A stretch of 64,000 nucleotides of DNA from Collinsella sp. (GTDB lineage Bacteria > Actinomycetota > Coriobacteriia > Coriobacteriales > Coriobacteriaceae), in assembly GCA_019419505.1 (NCBI GenBank), contig DXZS01000020.1, positions 134,137-198,136 of the forward strand. The letters are read 5' to 3'. The notes beneath the pieces were generated by a model. It made no database searches, had not been told where the DNA came from, and was given only the letters and a program-made list of their open reading frames with translations. The translations under genes were made by a program, and so were the position numbers. The stretch's first letter is position 1, and each line of letters begins with the position of its first letter. Shown in pieces: positions 50,110-58,367 of this stretch.

Positions 50110-50595
50110 CTATTCAAATCGCAGTGCCGAGGCTTGTGCCGCCTGCATCACGCGCTGGAGCGGCACGCTGTGCACGCGGGCGAGACGGGCGCAGTCCTCG
50201 TACTCGGGCGCCGCACGCTCACTGCCGTCGGGCAGGGTGGCTACCTTGACGGCCACCTCGCCCCAAGGCGTCGCTACCTGCTCAAAACGACGCGGCAGGC
50301 AGACGCGTTCCATCACCTGGCGACGAATGCCGTTGGTCGTGGTCTCCAAAAAGATAATCGTCTGTAGGCGCTCGATATCCTCGTGCGAGCAGATTACCTG
50401 CAGCTGCCAGCCGGGGCGGCCCTTCTTGCAGTAAAGGGGCAGCCAGTGTACCTCGCGCGCACCTGCCTCGCGCAGGCGGTCCGCGGCATAAGCGAGTACC
50501 TCGGGCGACGCGTCGTCGATGTCGCACTCCAGCTTGACGATGGTTTCGGGCGCATCGATCTCGCGGGACAGCGGAGATGTACTTCCACGTTGCAT
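50110..50595 (-). CDS. larC: LarC C-terminal domain protein (nickel-pincer cofactor insertion family)
   Basis: A 161-residue protein corresponding only to the C-terminal part (LarC2) of LarC, the CTP-dependent cyclometallase that puts nickel into the lactate-racemase cofactor. Typical segments: KLECDIDDASPEVLAYAAD, GAREVHWLPLYCKKGRPGWQ, IIFLETTTNGIRR and the Lys-containing VAVKVATL. No LarC1 domain is encoded upstream. In some bacteria LarC1 and LarC2 are joined by programmed frameshifting; here nothing in the preceding 280 bases encodes the first domain. It may act with a LarC1 encoded elsewhere or have another role. AAAGG lies ten bases before the ATG. Confidence 0.8.
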   Translation of the reverse strand: MQRGSTSPLSREIDAPETIVKLECDIDDASPEVLAYAADRLREAGAREVHWLPLYCKKGRPGWQLQVICSHEDIERLQTIIFLETTTNGIRRQVMERVCLPRRFEQVATPWGEVAVKVATLPDGSERAAPEYEDCARLARVHSVPLQRVMQAAQASALRFE

Positions 50596-50703
50596 ACGGT
50601 CCGGATCCTTTCCGCACGGGCTCGTTTTATTCACCCAAACGCTAGCACATCGGACGTGGCACAGGCATGACTTTCGTCCGTCGCCGCCCTCGCCCCTATC
50701 CAA

Positions 50704-50764
50704 ACATGTACATCAGCCTCCAAACATGTCATTTTTTGCAGCTTTTGGAGGCTGATGTACATGT
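50704..50764. repeat. 21-bp perfect inverted repeat
   Basis: ACATGTACATCAGCCTCCAA begins the left arm (50704-50724); the complement spans 50744-50764 with a 19-base loop containing TTTTTT. It lies between the divergent larC-like and histidinol-phosphatase genes. No other copy is seen in the window. Confidence 0.75.
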
Positions 50765-50882
50765 ATTGGAGTAGAGCCGCACCGCGCACCCTTTCCAGTC
50801 GATTTCGGCCCCCGGTGCGCTCGTCGCATCGGGGGCCGCGCCGTTACAATGGAGCGGATTCGCTTGACACAAAGGAGTCGCC

Positions 50883-51794
50883 ATGTCTGCCTGCCCGCTG
50901 GTCGATTGCCACACCCATACTTCGTTTTCGGACGGCCATGCCACGTTTGAGGACAACGTCCGCGCCGCTGCCGCCGCCGGCTGCCGCGTCATGGTCTCGA
51001 CCGATCACCTTACCCTGCCCGCCAGCATGGACGCCAACTGCGAAGTGCAGGTTGTCGAGGGCGACCTGCCGGCACATCGTCTGGCCTTTGAGGACGCTCG
51101 CAAGCTTGCCGCGCAGATCGCGCCGGAGCTCACCTTTATCTACGGTTTTGAATGCGATTGGTACGAGGGCTGCGAGCCTTTGGTCGAGCGCTGGTCCCAG
51201 GGCGCCGTCGTACGCCTGGGCAGCGTGCACTGGATTGGCGATCCGGGCGATATCATGGCCGGCGCTGCGGGCACGGCAGGGACAGAGGGTGTCGCACGCC
51301 CCGATACGCCCGATTCACGCTGCGGCTGGATCGATGACGACACTAACCTGCATGTTTGGGAAAACTTGGGCGTGCGCGGTGTATGGAAACGCTATGTCGA
51401 TGACTGGTGCCGCGCCTGCGAGAGCCCGCTCAGCTTTGATGTGATGGCTCACCCCGACCTGGTCATGCGCTTTTCGAAGGAAGGCTTTGCGCCCGACTTT
51501 GACCCCGCACCGTTTTGGCAGCAGATGGCCGAGTGCGCGCACGATACGGGCCGCCGCGTTGAGGTCTCGACGGCCGCACCGCGTAAGGGCTTGGACGACT
51601 ACTACCCCGCAACCGGTCTTTTGCGCTGCTTTGCCCATGCCGAAGTGCCGATCACCTTTGGCTCGGACGCGCACCGCGCCTGCGATATCTGCTGGAGCAT
51701 CCGCGAGGCCCAGGCCCACGCCTACGACTGCGGTTATCGAACCTTCGACATCCCCCACCTCACCGGAGAATGGGAATCCACACCCCTCGACTAG
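50883..51794 (+). CDS. hisK: PHP-domain histidinol-phosphatase
   Basis: A 303-residue metal-dependent phosphatase of the PHP superfamily, expected to remove phosphate from histidinol phosphate. Motif I is VDCHTHTSFSDGHATF, then STDHLTLPA, FECDWYEGC, RLGSVHWIG, FDVMAHPDLVMRF and the last metal motif FGSDAHRACDI. These match the HisK-type family. AAAGGAG is before the ATG. It converges on the his operon, which lacks a HisB N-terminal phosphatase domain, so this gene fills the missing step. Confidence 0.88.
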   Translation: MSACPLVDCHTHTSFSDGHATFEDNVRAAAAAGCRVMVSTDHLTLPASMDANCEVQVVEGDLPAHRLAFEDARKLAAQIAPELTFIYGFECDWYEGCEPLVERWSQGAVVRLGSVHWIGDPGDIMAGAAGTAGTEGVARPDTPDSRCGWIDDDTNLHVWENLGVRGVWKRYVDDWCRACESPLSFDVMAHPDLVMRFSKEGFAPDFDPAPFWQQMAECAHDTGRRVEVSTAAPRKGLDDYYPATGLLRCFAHAEVPITFGSDAHRACDICWSIREAQAHAYDCGYRTFDIPHLTGEWESTPLD

Positions 51795-51806
51795 CCATCC
51801 CTTCAT

Positions 51807-51875
51807 AAGTTGCGGTGGAATAGGGATTGTTTTGCCTGATGAAGCGCTTAAACAGTCCCTATTTCACCGCAACTT
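51807..51875. repeat. AAGTTGCGGTG palindromic repeat, copy 4
   Basis: AAGTTGCGGTGGAATAGGGA... and its partner ending TATTTCACCGCAACTT, with loop GCCTGATGAAGCG. It lies between convergent hisK and hisE. Confidence 0.85.
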
Positions 51876-51914
51876 CCATGACCCCGTTACACCAACAAAG
51901 ACTGTCCCAAACGA

Positions 51915-52232
51915 CTAGTGGCGGCGGGCGTTGAGTTCGCCGGCCAGCTCGTCGAGGGTGATGCCGTAGCGCTCGAGCGTCACGAGCAGATGGTAGACCA
52001 GGTCGCCGGCTTCGTAGCGAATGTGGTCGTGGTCGTTGTCCTTGCAGGCCATGATTACCTCACTCGCCTCCTCGGCAAGCTTCTTGAGCAGCTCGTCCTC
52101 GACGTCGGTCAACAGACGAGCGGTGTAGCTCTCCTGTGGCGACGCATCGCGACGACCGTGAATCACCTCGGCCAGACCTGTCAGCGTCTCACCGATATTT
52201 CCATCCTGAACGTTTGCGGTGCGCACACCCAT
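51915..52232 (-). CDS. hisE: Phosphoribosyl-ATP pyrophosphatase
   Basis: A 105-residue MazG-fold enzyme for the second step of histidine synthesis. The motifs SYTARLL, KKLAEEASEVIMACKD and AGDLVYHLLVTL with the Glu/Asp metal ligands are intact. Last gene of the his operon. It is preceded by an AAAGGAATG sequence in which AAGG precedes the ATG. Confidence 0.93.
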   Translation of the reverse strand: MGVRTANVQDGNIGETLTGLAEVIHGRRDASPQESYTARLLTDVEDELLKKLAEEASEVIMACKDNDHDHIRYEAGDLVYHLLVTLERYGITLDELAGELNARRH

Positions 52233-52278
52233 GGTTCATTCCTTTCTGGTTGGCCAAGCGCCTGGTCGCGCGCCCGCC

Positions 52279-52608
52279 CTACACGAGTTTCTTAAAGAAG
52301 CAGGTACGGTTGCCGGTATGGCAGGCCGGACCCGGCGAGTCGACCTTGACCAACAGCGTATCGCTATCGCAGTCGGCCCAAAGCTCCTTGACCGCCTGCA
52401 TGTTGCCGCTCGTCGCGCCCTTGTTCCAGAGCTCCTGGCGGCTGCGGCTCCAAAACCACGTGGTGCCGGTCTTGAGCGTCAGCCCCACCGACTCCTCGTT
52501 CATCCAGGCAACCATAAGCACCTCGCCGGTGTCATACTGCTGAACCACACAAGGAATCAGCCCCTTGGCGTCGTATGTAAGCTTTGAAGGATCGGTTATC
52601 TCTTCCAT
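52279..52608 (-). CDS. hisI: Phosphoribosyl-AMP cyclohydrolase
   Basis: A 109-residue zinc enzyme for the third step. Family motifs are VVQQYDTGEVLMVAWMNEES, TWFWSRSRQELWNKGATSGN and the metal ligands in DCDSDTLLVKV and GPACHTGNRTCFF. GGGGAG precedes the ATG. It is separated from hisF by a palindromic element at 52646-52738. Confidence 0.95.
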   Translation of the reverse strand: MEEITDPSKLTYDAKGLIPCVVQQYDTGEVLMVAWMNEESVGLTLKTGTTWFWSRSRQELWNKGATSGNMQAVKELWADCDSDTLLVKVDSPGPACHTGNRTCFFKKLV

Positions 52609-52645
52609 TTTTCTCCCCAATTAAAACCTCGCAGGTCGGCGAGGG

Positions 52646-52738
52646 TTGTCCAGGTGCCGCAGGTTGCCGCGAAAGAGGAGCGACGCGTACTTTGTACGCG
52701 AGCGACGGTTTGAGCGGCAAGATGCGGTGCCTGGGCAA
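52646..52738. repeat. Palindromic element inside the his operon, hisF-hisI spacer
   Basis: Arms of 25 bp (52646-52670, TTGTCCAGGTGCCGCAGGTT..., and 52714-52738) pair imperfectly, with inner AGCGACGCGTACTTTGTACG and its companion stem GCGTAC/GTACGC. It would fold in the middle of the his message. Confidence 0.75.
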
Positions 52739-52747
52739 GCCGCAGCA

Positions 52748-53530
52748 TTAGAAGTCCAGCCTCACAGGAATACCTTGAGAGGCCATATACTCTTTGACTT
52801 CGCGAATGCTGAACGTCCCAAAGTGAAAGACGCTGGCCGCCAGCACGGCATCGGCCTCGCCCTCGATCACGCCCTCGGCAAAATGTTCGAGCGTGCCCAC
52901 GCCGCCGCTCGCAATCACCGGAATCGGCACCGCGCGCGCCACGGCGCGGGTGAGCGCCAGGTCAAAGCCAGCCTTGGTGCCGTCGCGGTCCATGCTGGTC
53001 AGCAGGATCTCGCCGGCGCCGCGGCGAGCCGCCTCCTCGGCCCACGCCACCGCGTCGATGCCCGTGGCGTTGCGGCCTCCCGCGGTAAAAACCTCCCACT
53101 TGTCGGCACCGGATGCGCCGGGCAAACCGACGCGCTTAGCATCGATCGCCACGACCACGGCCTGGCTGCCAAACGCCGCGGCGGCCTGGCTGATCAACGA
53201 CGGATCACGCACGGCGGCAGAGTTAAGCGACACCTTGTCGGCACCGGCGGCAACCATGGTTCGCATGCTCGCCAAGTCGCGGAAACCGCCGCCCACGGTA
53301 TAGGGAATGGCGAGCTCCTCGGCCGCGTGCGCCGCCATCTCGATGGTCGTCGCGCGGTTGTCGCTCGTCGCTGTAATGTCCAAAAATACGACCTCGTCCG
53401 CACCCTCGCGGTCGTAGGCGCGGGCCAGCTCCACCGGGTCGCCCGCATCGCGCAGGCTCACAAAGTTGACGCCCTTGACCACGCGGCCGTCCTTGACGTC
53501 CAAGCAGGGAATCACGCGTTTGGTAAGCAT
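52748..53530 (-). CDS. hisF: Imidazole glycerol phosphate synthase cyclase subunit
   Basis: A 260-residue TIM-barrel enzyme that works with HisH. CLDVKDGRVVKGVNF, VFLDITATSDNRA, YTVGGGFRDL, VAIDAKR and PVIASGGVGTLEHF are the phosphate- and catalytic-site motifs (catalytic Asp in LDV and in LDIT context). Standard length. It starts three bases after the stop of hisA. Confidence 0.96.
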   Translation of the reverse strand: MLTKRVIPCLDVKDGRVVKGVNFVSLRDAGDPVELARAYDREGADEVVFLDITATSDNRATTIEMAAHAAEELAIPYTVGGGFRDLASMRTMVAAGADKVSLNSAAVRDPSLISQAAAAFGSQAVVVAIDAKRVGLPGASGADKWEVFTAGGRNATGIDAVAWAEEAARRGAGEILLTSMDRDGTKAGFDLALTRAVARAVPIPVIASGGVGTLEHFAEGVIEGEADAVLAASVFHFGTFSIREVKEYMASQGIPVRLDF

Positions 53531-53533
53531 GGG

Positions 53534-54277
53534 CTACTCCTCCCCTCGGGCGGCGGACAGCGCCTGTGCCAGCGTAAAGTTGCCTTCATAGAGCGCGCGA
53601 CCGGTAATGGCGCCTTCGATCGCGCCCTCACCCACGGCGGCAAGCGCGCGGATGTCGTCGAGCGTCGAGATGCCACCCGACGCCACGACGGGAAAGCCCG
53701 CGACCTCGGCCACATGGTGATATGCTGCCACGTCGATGCCCGTCTGCATGCCATCACGCGCGATGTCGGTATACACCATGTGCTTAAAACCCATCTCGGA
53801 AAGCTGCGCCACGGCGTCGTCGAGCGCCACGCCCGCGCCGTCACGCCAGCCGTTCACCTTGACCTGGCCGTCGCGGGCGGCAATGTCAGCCACCAACAGC
53901 TCGCCAAAGCCTTCGGCCGCCACCTCGGCAAAACCCGGCTCGGTCACCAGCACGGTGCCCAGTGCGATGCGGCGTGCGCCGTAGCCTGCCAACTCGTCGA
54001 TGCGCGCGAGCGAGCGGACGCCGCCGCCCACGTCCACAGACAGACCGTCGACGCCGCAGATAGCCTTGATCGCCGCCGAGTTGGCAACGCATGTGTCCTC
54101 GTCCTCGCCAAAGGCAGCGGACAGGTCGACGACGTGCACCCAGTTCGCGCCCTGCTCGGCAAACGAGCGGGCAACGGCCACGGGGTCGTCGGAATATACC
54201 TTGCAGCGGCTGCGGTCGCCGCGCTCCAGGCGCACGACCTTGCCGCCAATCAGATCGATTGCGGGAAACAGGATCAT
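53534..54277 (-). CDS. hisA: 1-(5-phosphoribosyl)-ProFAR isomerase
   Basis: A 247-residue TIM barrel for the fourth step. PAIDLIGGKVVRLERGD, VHVVDLSAAFGED, VDVGGGVRSLARI and VVASGGISTLDDI are typical. The N-terminal aspartate and the second barrel-half Asp (MVYTDIARDG) are the catalytic pair. It overlaps hisH by four bases (ATGA). Confidence 0.95.
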   Translation of the reverse strand: MILFPAIDLIGGKVVRLERGDRSRCKVYSDDPVAVARSFAEQGANWVHVVDLSAAFGEDEDTCVANSAAIKAICGVDGLSVDVGGGVRSLARIDELAGYGARRIALGTVLVTEPGFAEVAAEGFGELLVADIAARDGQVKVNGWRDGAGVALDDAVAQLSEMGFKHMVYTDIARDGMQTGIDVAAYHHVAEVAGFPVVASGGISTLDDIRALAAVGEGAIEGAITGRALYEGNFTLAQALSAARGEE

Positions 54278-54975
54278 CGGCCGGCCTCCTCGACGATGTT
54301 GACGAAGTTCTTAAGGATGCGCTGACCCAGCGCGGAGGATTTCTCGGGATGGAACTGGCAGCCCCACACGTTGCCATGGCGCACGATGCACGGGAAGCTC
54401 CGCGTATAGTGCGTGCGCGCCAGCACATCGGCGGCATCGGCATCGTCGGCCACCGCGTAGCTGTGGGTAAAGTACATGTTGGCACCCTCGGCAAAACCAG
54501 TAAGCAGCGGATCGACCGCACCGGCGGGCGTCATGTGCACCTGGTCCCAGCCCACGTGCGGCACCTTCAGGCGGCTCGACTCCAGGCGCGCGCACGAGCC
54601 GCGCATGATACCCAGGCCATCGACCCAGGGACCGCCAGCCTGCTCGGGAGCGTTTCCGTCCGCGACCGCGCCCTCGTCCGCCGGCACGCCCTCGTTGCCG
54701 CGCTCAAAAAATAACTGAAGGCCCAGGCAGATGCCGAGCAGCGGAGTTCCAGCGGCGACAGTGTCGAGCACCGCGTCCGCCTCGCCGCTCTGGCGCATAA
54801 AGGCGATCGCGTCATAGAACGCGCCCACGCCCGGGATGACCAGGCCGTCGGCGCGGCGGATCTGCTCCGGATCGTCCGACGTGCAGGCGGCGGCACCGGC
54901 GCGCGCAAGCCCGCGCGCAACGCTCGACAAGTTGCCCTTGTGGTAATCGACCACTACGATCTTCGGTTCGCCCAC
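54274..54975 (-). CDS. hisH: Imidazole glycerol phosphate synthase glutamine amidotransferase subunit
   Basis: A 233-residue class I glutaminase feeding ammonia to HisF. The catalytic triad is seen as GICLGLQLF (Cys), and FHPEKS (His, Glu). VIPGVGAFYDAI forms the oxyanion loop. A 20-residue insertion (EGVPADEGAVADGNAPEQAG) follows the nucleophile elbow. Overlaps hisA. Confidence 0.95.
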   Translation of the reverse strand: MGEPKIVVVDYHKGNLSSVARGLARAGAAACTSDDPEQIRRADGLVIPGVGAFYDAIAFMRQSGEADAVLDTVAAGTPLLGICLGLQLFFERGNEGVPADEGAVADGNAPEQAGGPWVDGLGIMRGSCARLESSRLKVPHVGWDQVHMTPAGAVDPLLTGFAEGANMYFTHSYAVADDADAADVLARTHYTRSFPCIVRHGNVWGCQFHPEKSSALGQRILKNFVNIVEEAGR

Positions 54976-54999
54976 GCTACCCTCCTTTTCCCATCATCC

Positions 55000-55106
55000 A
55001 AAACCACCACAAAGGGGACAGGCACCTTCGTGGTGGTTTTAGTTCTTTTGAACGTACCGCTCGCCAAACCACCACAAAGGTGCCTGTCCCCTTTGTGGTG
55101 GTTTTT
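55000..55106. repeat. Double-hairpin palindrome in the hisB-hisH spacer
   Basis: Two related hairpins, 55000-55040 and 55066-55105, each AAACCACCAC...GTGGTGGTTT; the inner loops GGGGACAGGCACC and GGTGCCTGTCCCC are themselves complementary, so the whole 107 bp is also one palindrome. It belongs to the GGGACAG family and lies in the 145-base gap inside the operon. Confidence 0.85.
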
Positions 55107-55120
55107 GCCTTTTTGGCAGG

Positions 55121-55708
55121 TTACAGCGAGCCCTTGGTGCTGGGGATGCCTTGCACGCGGGGATCGAGCTCGCAGGCGTGGCGCATCGTGCGGCCCACGG
55201 CCTTAAAGGCGGCCTCGATGATGTGATGCGAGTTACCGCCCGCCAGCTCACGAACGTGCAGCGTGAGCTTGGCATCGCGCGCAAAGGCATAGAAGAACTC
55301 GACGGCCAGCTCGGTATCAAAGCTGCCCACGCGCTCGGTCGGCACGGGCAGCTCGCAATAGGCCTGCCCGCGGCCCGAGATATCCACGGCGGCCATCACA
55401 AGCGTCTCGTCCATGGCAATCGCCGCGTCGGCAAAACGCGTAATGCCCGCCTTGTCGCCCAGCGCTTGGCAAAACGCCTCGCCCAGCACGATGCCCGTAT
55501 CCTCAACGGTGTGGTGCGCGTCGACCTCAACGTCGCCTACCGCGTGTACCGTCAAATCAAACAAACCATGGCGGCCAAAGGCGTTGAGCATGTGGTCGAA
55601 AAACGGCACGCCGGTCGAGATATCGCACGTACCGGTTCCATCCAGGTCGAGCTTGACGACAATGTCGGTCTCACCCGTCTTGCGGGTCACCTCGGCATAA
55701 CGGCCCAT
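55121..55708 (-). CDS. hisB: Imidazoleglycerol-phosphate dehydratase
   Basis: A 195-residue monofunctional HisB. DGTGTCDISTGVPFFDHML, VDAHHTVEDTGI, MDETLVMAAVDISGRG and NSHHIIEAAFKAVGR carry the manganese-binding histidines. The N-terminal HAD phosphatase domain found in enterobacteria is absent; the nearby PHP enzyme supplies that step. Starts right at the hisC stop. Confidence 0.96.
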   Translation of the reverse strand: MGRYAEVTRKTGETDIVVKLDLDGTGTCDISTGVPFFDHMLNAFGRHGLFDLTVHAVGDVEVDAHHTVEDTGIVLGEAFCQALGDKAGITRFADAAIAMDETLVMAAVDISGRGQAYCELPVPTERVGSFDTELAVEFFYAFARDAKLTLHVRELAGGNSHHIIEAAFKAVGRTMRHACELDPRVQGIPSTKGSL

Positions 55709-56824
55709 CTACATTTCCTCCTTCACCAGCGCGGCAAACGCGGCCAGCACCTCATCATTTTCCTGCGGGGTACCCACGGTAATGCGCAGACAGTCCGCAA
55801 GCCCCGGCGAGTAGCTAAAGTCGCGCACCAAAATCGAATACTCGTCGCGCAGGCGCTCGCGCACGCGCGTGGCATGCGGCGTGCGCACGAGCACAAAGTT
55901 CGCCGCGCTCGGCCATGCCTCCACGGGCATGCCCTCGGCAGCCATCGCGCGCAGGGCGCACAGCTCGCGCTCGCGTTCGGATGTAACTTGCGCCACCACG
56001 GGCGCATACGCATCGCGCGCACGCACGCAGGCAAGCGCCGCCGCCTGGCTCAGCACATTGACCGAGTAGATCTGGCGAATCGCCGCAAACGCGTCGATGA
56101 CCTCGGGTGCCGCGATCACGTAGCCCAGACGCATGCCGGCGGCGCCAAACGCCTTGGACAGCGTATGCAAAATCACCAGGTTGGGATGCTCGGCGATAAG
56201 CCCCTGCGCCGTGGTGGCCGCGCCAAACGAATCGTCGGCAAACTCCACGTAGGCCTCGTCGACCATCACCATGCCGGGGCAGGCATCGCACAGGGCCGCG
56301 ACAAAGTCGAGCGGTGCCACGTCACCCGTGGGATTGTTGGGCGAGGTCACGATCGCCAGGCTGCACTCGGGCGCCGCTGCGAGCACAGCCGCTTGGTCGA
56401 GCCTAAAGGTCGCCGGGTCGCGCCACACGTCGCGCACCTCGGTCTGGCAGAGCGACGCAAAGAACGCGTACTCGCTAAAGCACGGCGGGCAGTTGAGCAG
56501 GGTCCGTCCTGCGCCGCCAAACGCCAGCAGATAGTTATAGAGCAGCTCGTCGCCGCCGTTGCCCACGCAGACGTTCTCGCGCGTCACGCCATGCCAGGCG
56601 GCCAGCTCGTCGCGCAGGTCGTTGGACATGGGATCGGGATAGCGGTTGAGCGGCGTGGCAGCCAGGGCTGCATCGATTGCCTCGCGCACGCCAGCCGGCA
56701 CGGGATAGGTGTTCTCGTTGGCCGAAAGGTTAATGCGCGTGGGCGTAAAGTTGGGATCATAGGGCTCAATGCCGGCCAAGTAAGGCTGGACGAGCTCCTT
56801 CATGCGGGGTGTCAGCTCGGCCAT
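55709..56824 (-). CDS. hisC: Histidinol-phosphate aminotransferase
   Basis: A 371-residue PLP enzyme. Motifs NLSANENTYPVP, VGNGGDELL, SPNNPTGDV, VDEAYVEF and the Schiff-base lysine in TLSKAFGAAGMRLGY. GGAGG is six bases before the ATG (MAELTPR). It starts one base after the stop of hisD. Confidence 0.95.
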   Translation of the reverse strand: MAELTPRMKELVQPYLAGIEPYDPNFTPTRINLSANENTYPVPAGVREAIDAALAATPLNRYPDPMSNDLRDELAAWHGVTRENVCVGNGGDELLYNYLLAFGGAGRTLLNCPPCFSEYAFFASLCQTEVRDVWRDPATFRLDQAAVLAAAPECSLAIVTSPNNPTGDVAPLDFVAALCDACPGMVMVDEAYVEFADDSFGAATTAQGLIAEHPNLVILHTLSKAFGAAGMRLGYVIAAPEVIDAFAAIRQIYSVNVLSQAAALACVRARDAYAPVVAQVTSERERELCALRAMAAEGMPVEAWPSAANFVLVRTPHATRVRERLRDEYSILVRDFSYSPGLADCLRITVGTPQENDEVLAAFAALVKEEM

Positions 56825-56825
56825 A

Positions 56826-58262
56826 TTAGGCCTCCTCGACGACCGCGCCAGCGGCACCGCCCGCAGCCGCCGCCAGGTCAACACCCTCGGCGACCGTCGC
56901 CACGGCGTCGCCCGGCCAGGCGACCTTGGTCAGATCGGCCGCGGCCAGCGACTCGGCGCTCACGGCATCCTCGCCCTGCTCCAGCACACGGCGACGCAGC
57001 GCGGCGGATAGCGCGTGCGCCCACAGGCCCTCGGCCTCGGCCAGGCGCTGCGTAGCGGGAGCGTCCGAAAGCAGGCCCCCGGGTGTATAGCAAATGACGC
57101 TCGAGCGCTTAACGAACTCTTCGACCGAAAGCGGGTTGGAGAACATGGCCGTACCGCCGGTCGGCAGCGTGTGGTTGGGACCGGCAACGTAATCGCCGAG
57201 CGGCTCGGAGCTCCACGCGCCCACAAAGATGGCGCCGGCGTTGCGAATGCCGCCAAGCAGGCCCATCGCATCCTTGCAGTGCAGCTCCAGGTGCTCGGGC
57301 GCCACGGTGTTCACTGCCTCGACGGCGGCAGCCATGTCGGCGGCCACCACGATGGTGCCCTCGTTATCGAGCGAGGCACGCGTAATCTCGGCACGCGGGG
57401 ACTGCGCCACCAGAATATCGATGCCCGCCTCGACCTCGCGTGCAAACTGCTCGTCGCAGGTCACCAGATAGCAGGCTGCCAGCGGATCGTGCTCGGCCTG
57501 GGCCATCAGGTCGGCCGCGACCACCATGGGCTTGGCCGTGGCATCGGCCAGCACACAGACCTCGGAGGGGCCAGCGACCATATCGATTCCCACGTCGCCG
57601 GAGACGATCTGCTTGGCCGCGGCGACAAAGGCGTTGCCCGGACCGGTGATTTTATCGACGCGCGGAATGGTCTCGGTACCGTACGCCAGCGCGGCCACGG
57701 CCTGAGCGCCGCCCACCATATAGATTTCGTCCACGCCGCCGAGCTTTGCCGCGGCGAGCGTGTAGGGGCTGATCAGGCCGTCTTTTTGCGGCGGGGTCAC
57801 CATAACCACGCGCTTGACGCCGGCAACCTTGGCGGGAATGGCGTTCATGAGCACCGTGGAGGGATACTGCGCGCGACCGCCCGGCACATAGATGCCAGCC
57901 GCCGCGAGCGGGGTCACCTTAACGCCGAGCATCGTGCCGTCCGGGCGCGTGGTAAACCAGCTCTGCTCGACCTCGCGCTGGTGGAACTCGCGAATCTGGC
58001 GCGCGGCCTTCTCGAGCGCGGCGACAAAGGCCGGGTCGAGGCCTTCGAGCGCGGCATCGATCTGCTCTTGCGGCAGACGGAAGCCCTGCAGCTCAACGCC
58101 GTCAAAACGCCGACAGTAGTCGCGCACCGCGGCATCGCCGTTGGCACGCACGTTGGCCACGATATCGCGGGCGGCGTCGACGATGTTTTGCGGCAGCACG
58201 CCCTTGCGGTTGAGCTGGTTGGTAACGAGGCGCTCACCGGGAGCAAGCTTGATGGTCTTCAT
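56826..58262 (-). CDS. hisD: Histidinol dehydrogenase
   Basis: A 478-residue zinc/NAD enzyme for the last two oxidations. Recognisable features: GIYVPGGRAQYPSTVLMNAIPAKVAG-type segment (starting AAGIYVPGGRA), GPGNAFVAAAKQ, AGPSEVCVLAD, AEHDPLAACYLVT, and APEHLEL with the catalytic Glu-His, then VGPNHTLP-like VAGPNHTLPTGG. A C-terminal Ala-rich extension makes it about 45 residues longer than E. coli HisD. There is a 105-base gap to hisZG. Confidence 0.95.
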   Translation of the reverse strand: MKTIKLAPGERLVTNQLNRKGVLPQNIVDAARDIVANVRANGDAAVRDYCRRFDGVELQGFRLPQEQIDAALEGLDPAFVAALEKAARQIREFHQREVEQSWFTTRPDGTMLGVKVTPLAAAGIYVPGGRAQYPSTVLMNAIPAKVAGVKRVVMVTPPQKDGLISPYTLAAAKLGGVDEIYMVGGAQAVAALAYGTETIPRVDKITGPGNAFVAAAKQIVSGDVGIDMVAGPSEVCVLADATAKPMVVAADLMAQAEHDPLAACYLVTCDEQFAREVEAGIDILVAQSPRAEITRASLDNEGTIVVAADMAAAVEAVNTVAPEHLELHCKDAMGLLGGIRNAGAIFVGAWSSEPLGDYVAGPNHTLPTGGTAMFSNPLSVEEFVKRSSVICYTPGGLLSDAPATQRLAEAEGLWAHALSAALRRRVLEQGEDAVSAESLAAADLTKVAWPGDAVATVAEGVDLAAAAGGAAGAVVEEA

Positions 58263-58367
58263 ATCGGTATCCCCTATCGGTCGAGGTTGTGTTCGAAAAA
58301 CGAGCGACTGGGCAGCGGCACCAGTCGGCCCGCAGCCCGTACGTTGGGGCGCCCGTGCGCGCTCGCG

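Noticed and set aside
50596..50880. Hidden LarC1 coding sequence joined by frameshift
   Set aside because: Reading all three minus-strand frames upstream of the LarC2 start gives no LarC1-like segment, and the spacer is too short for that domain.
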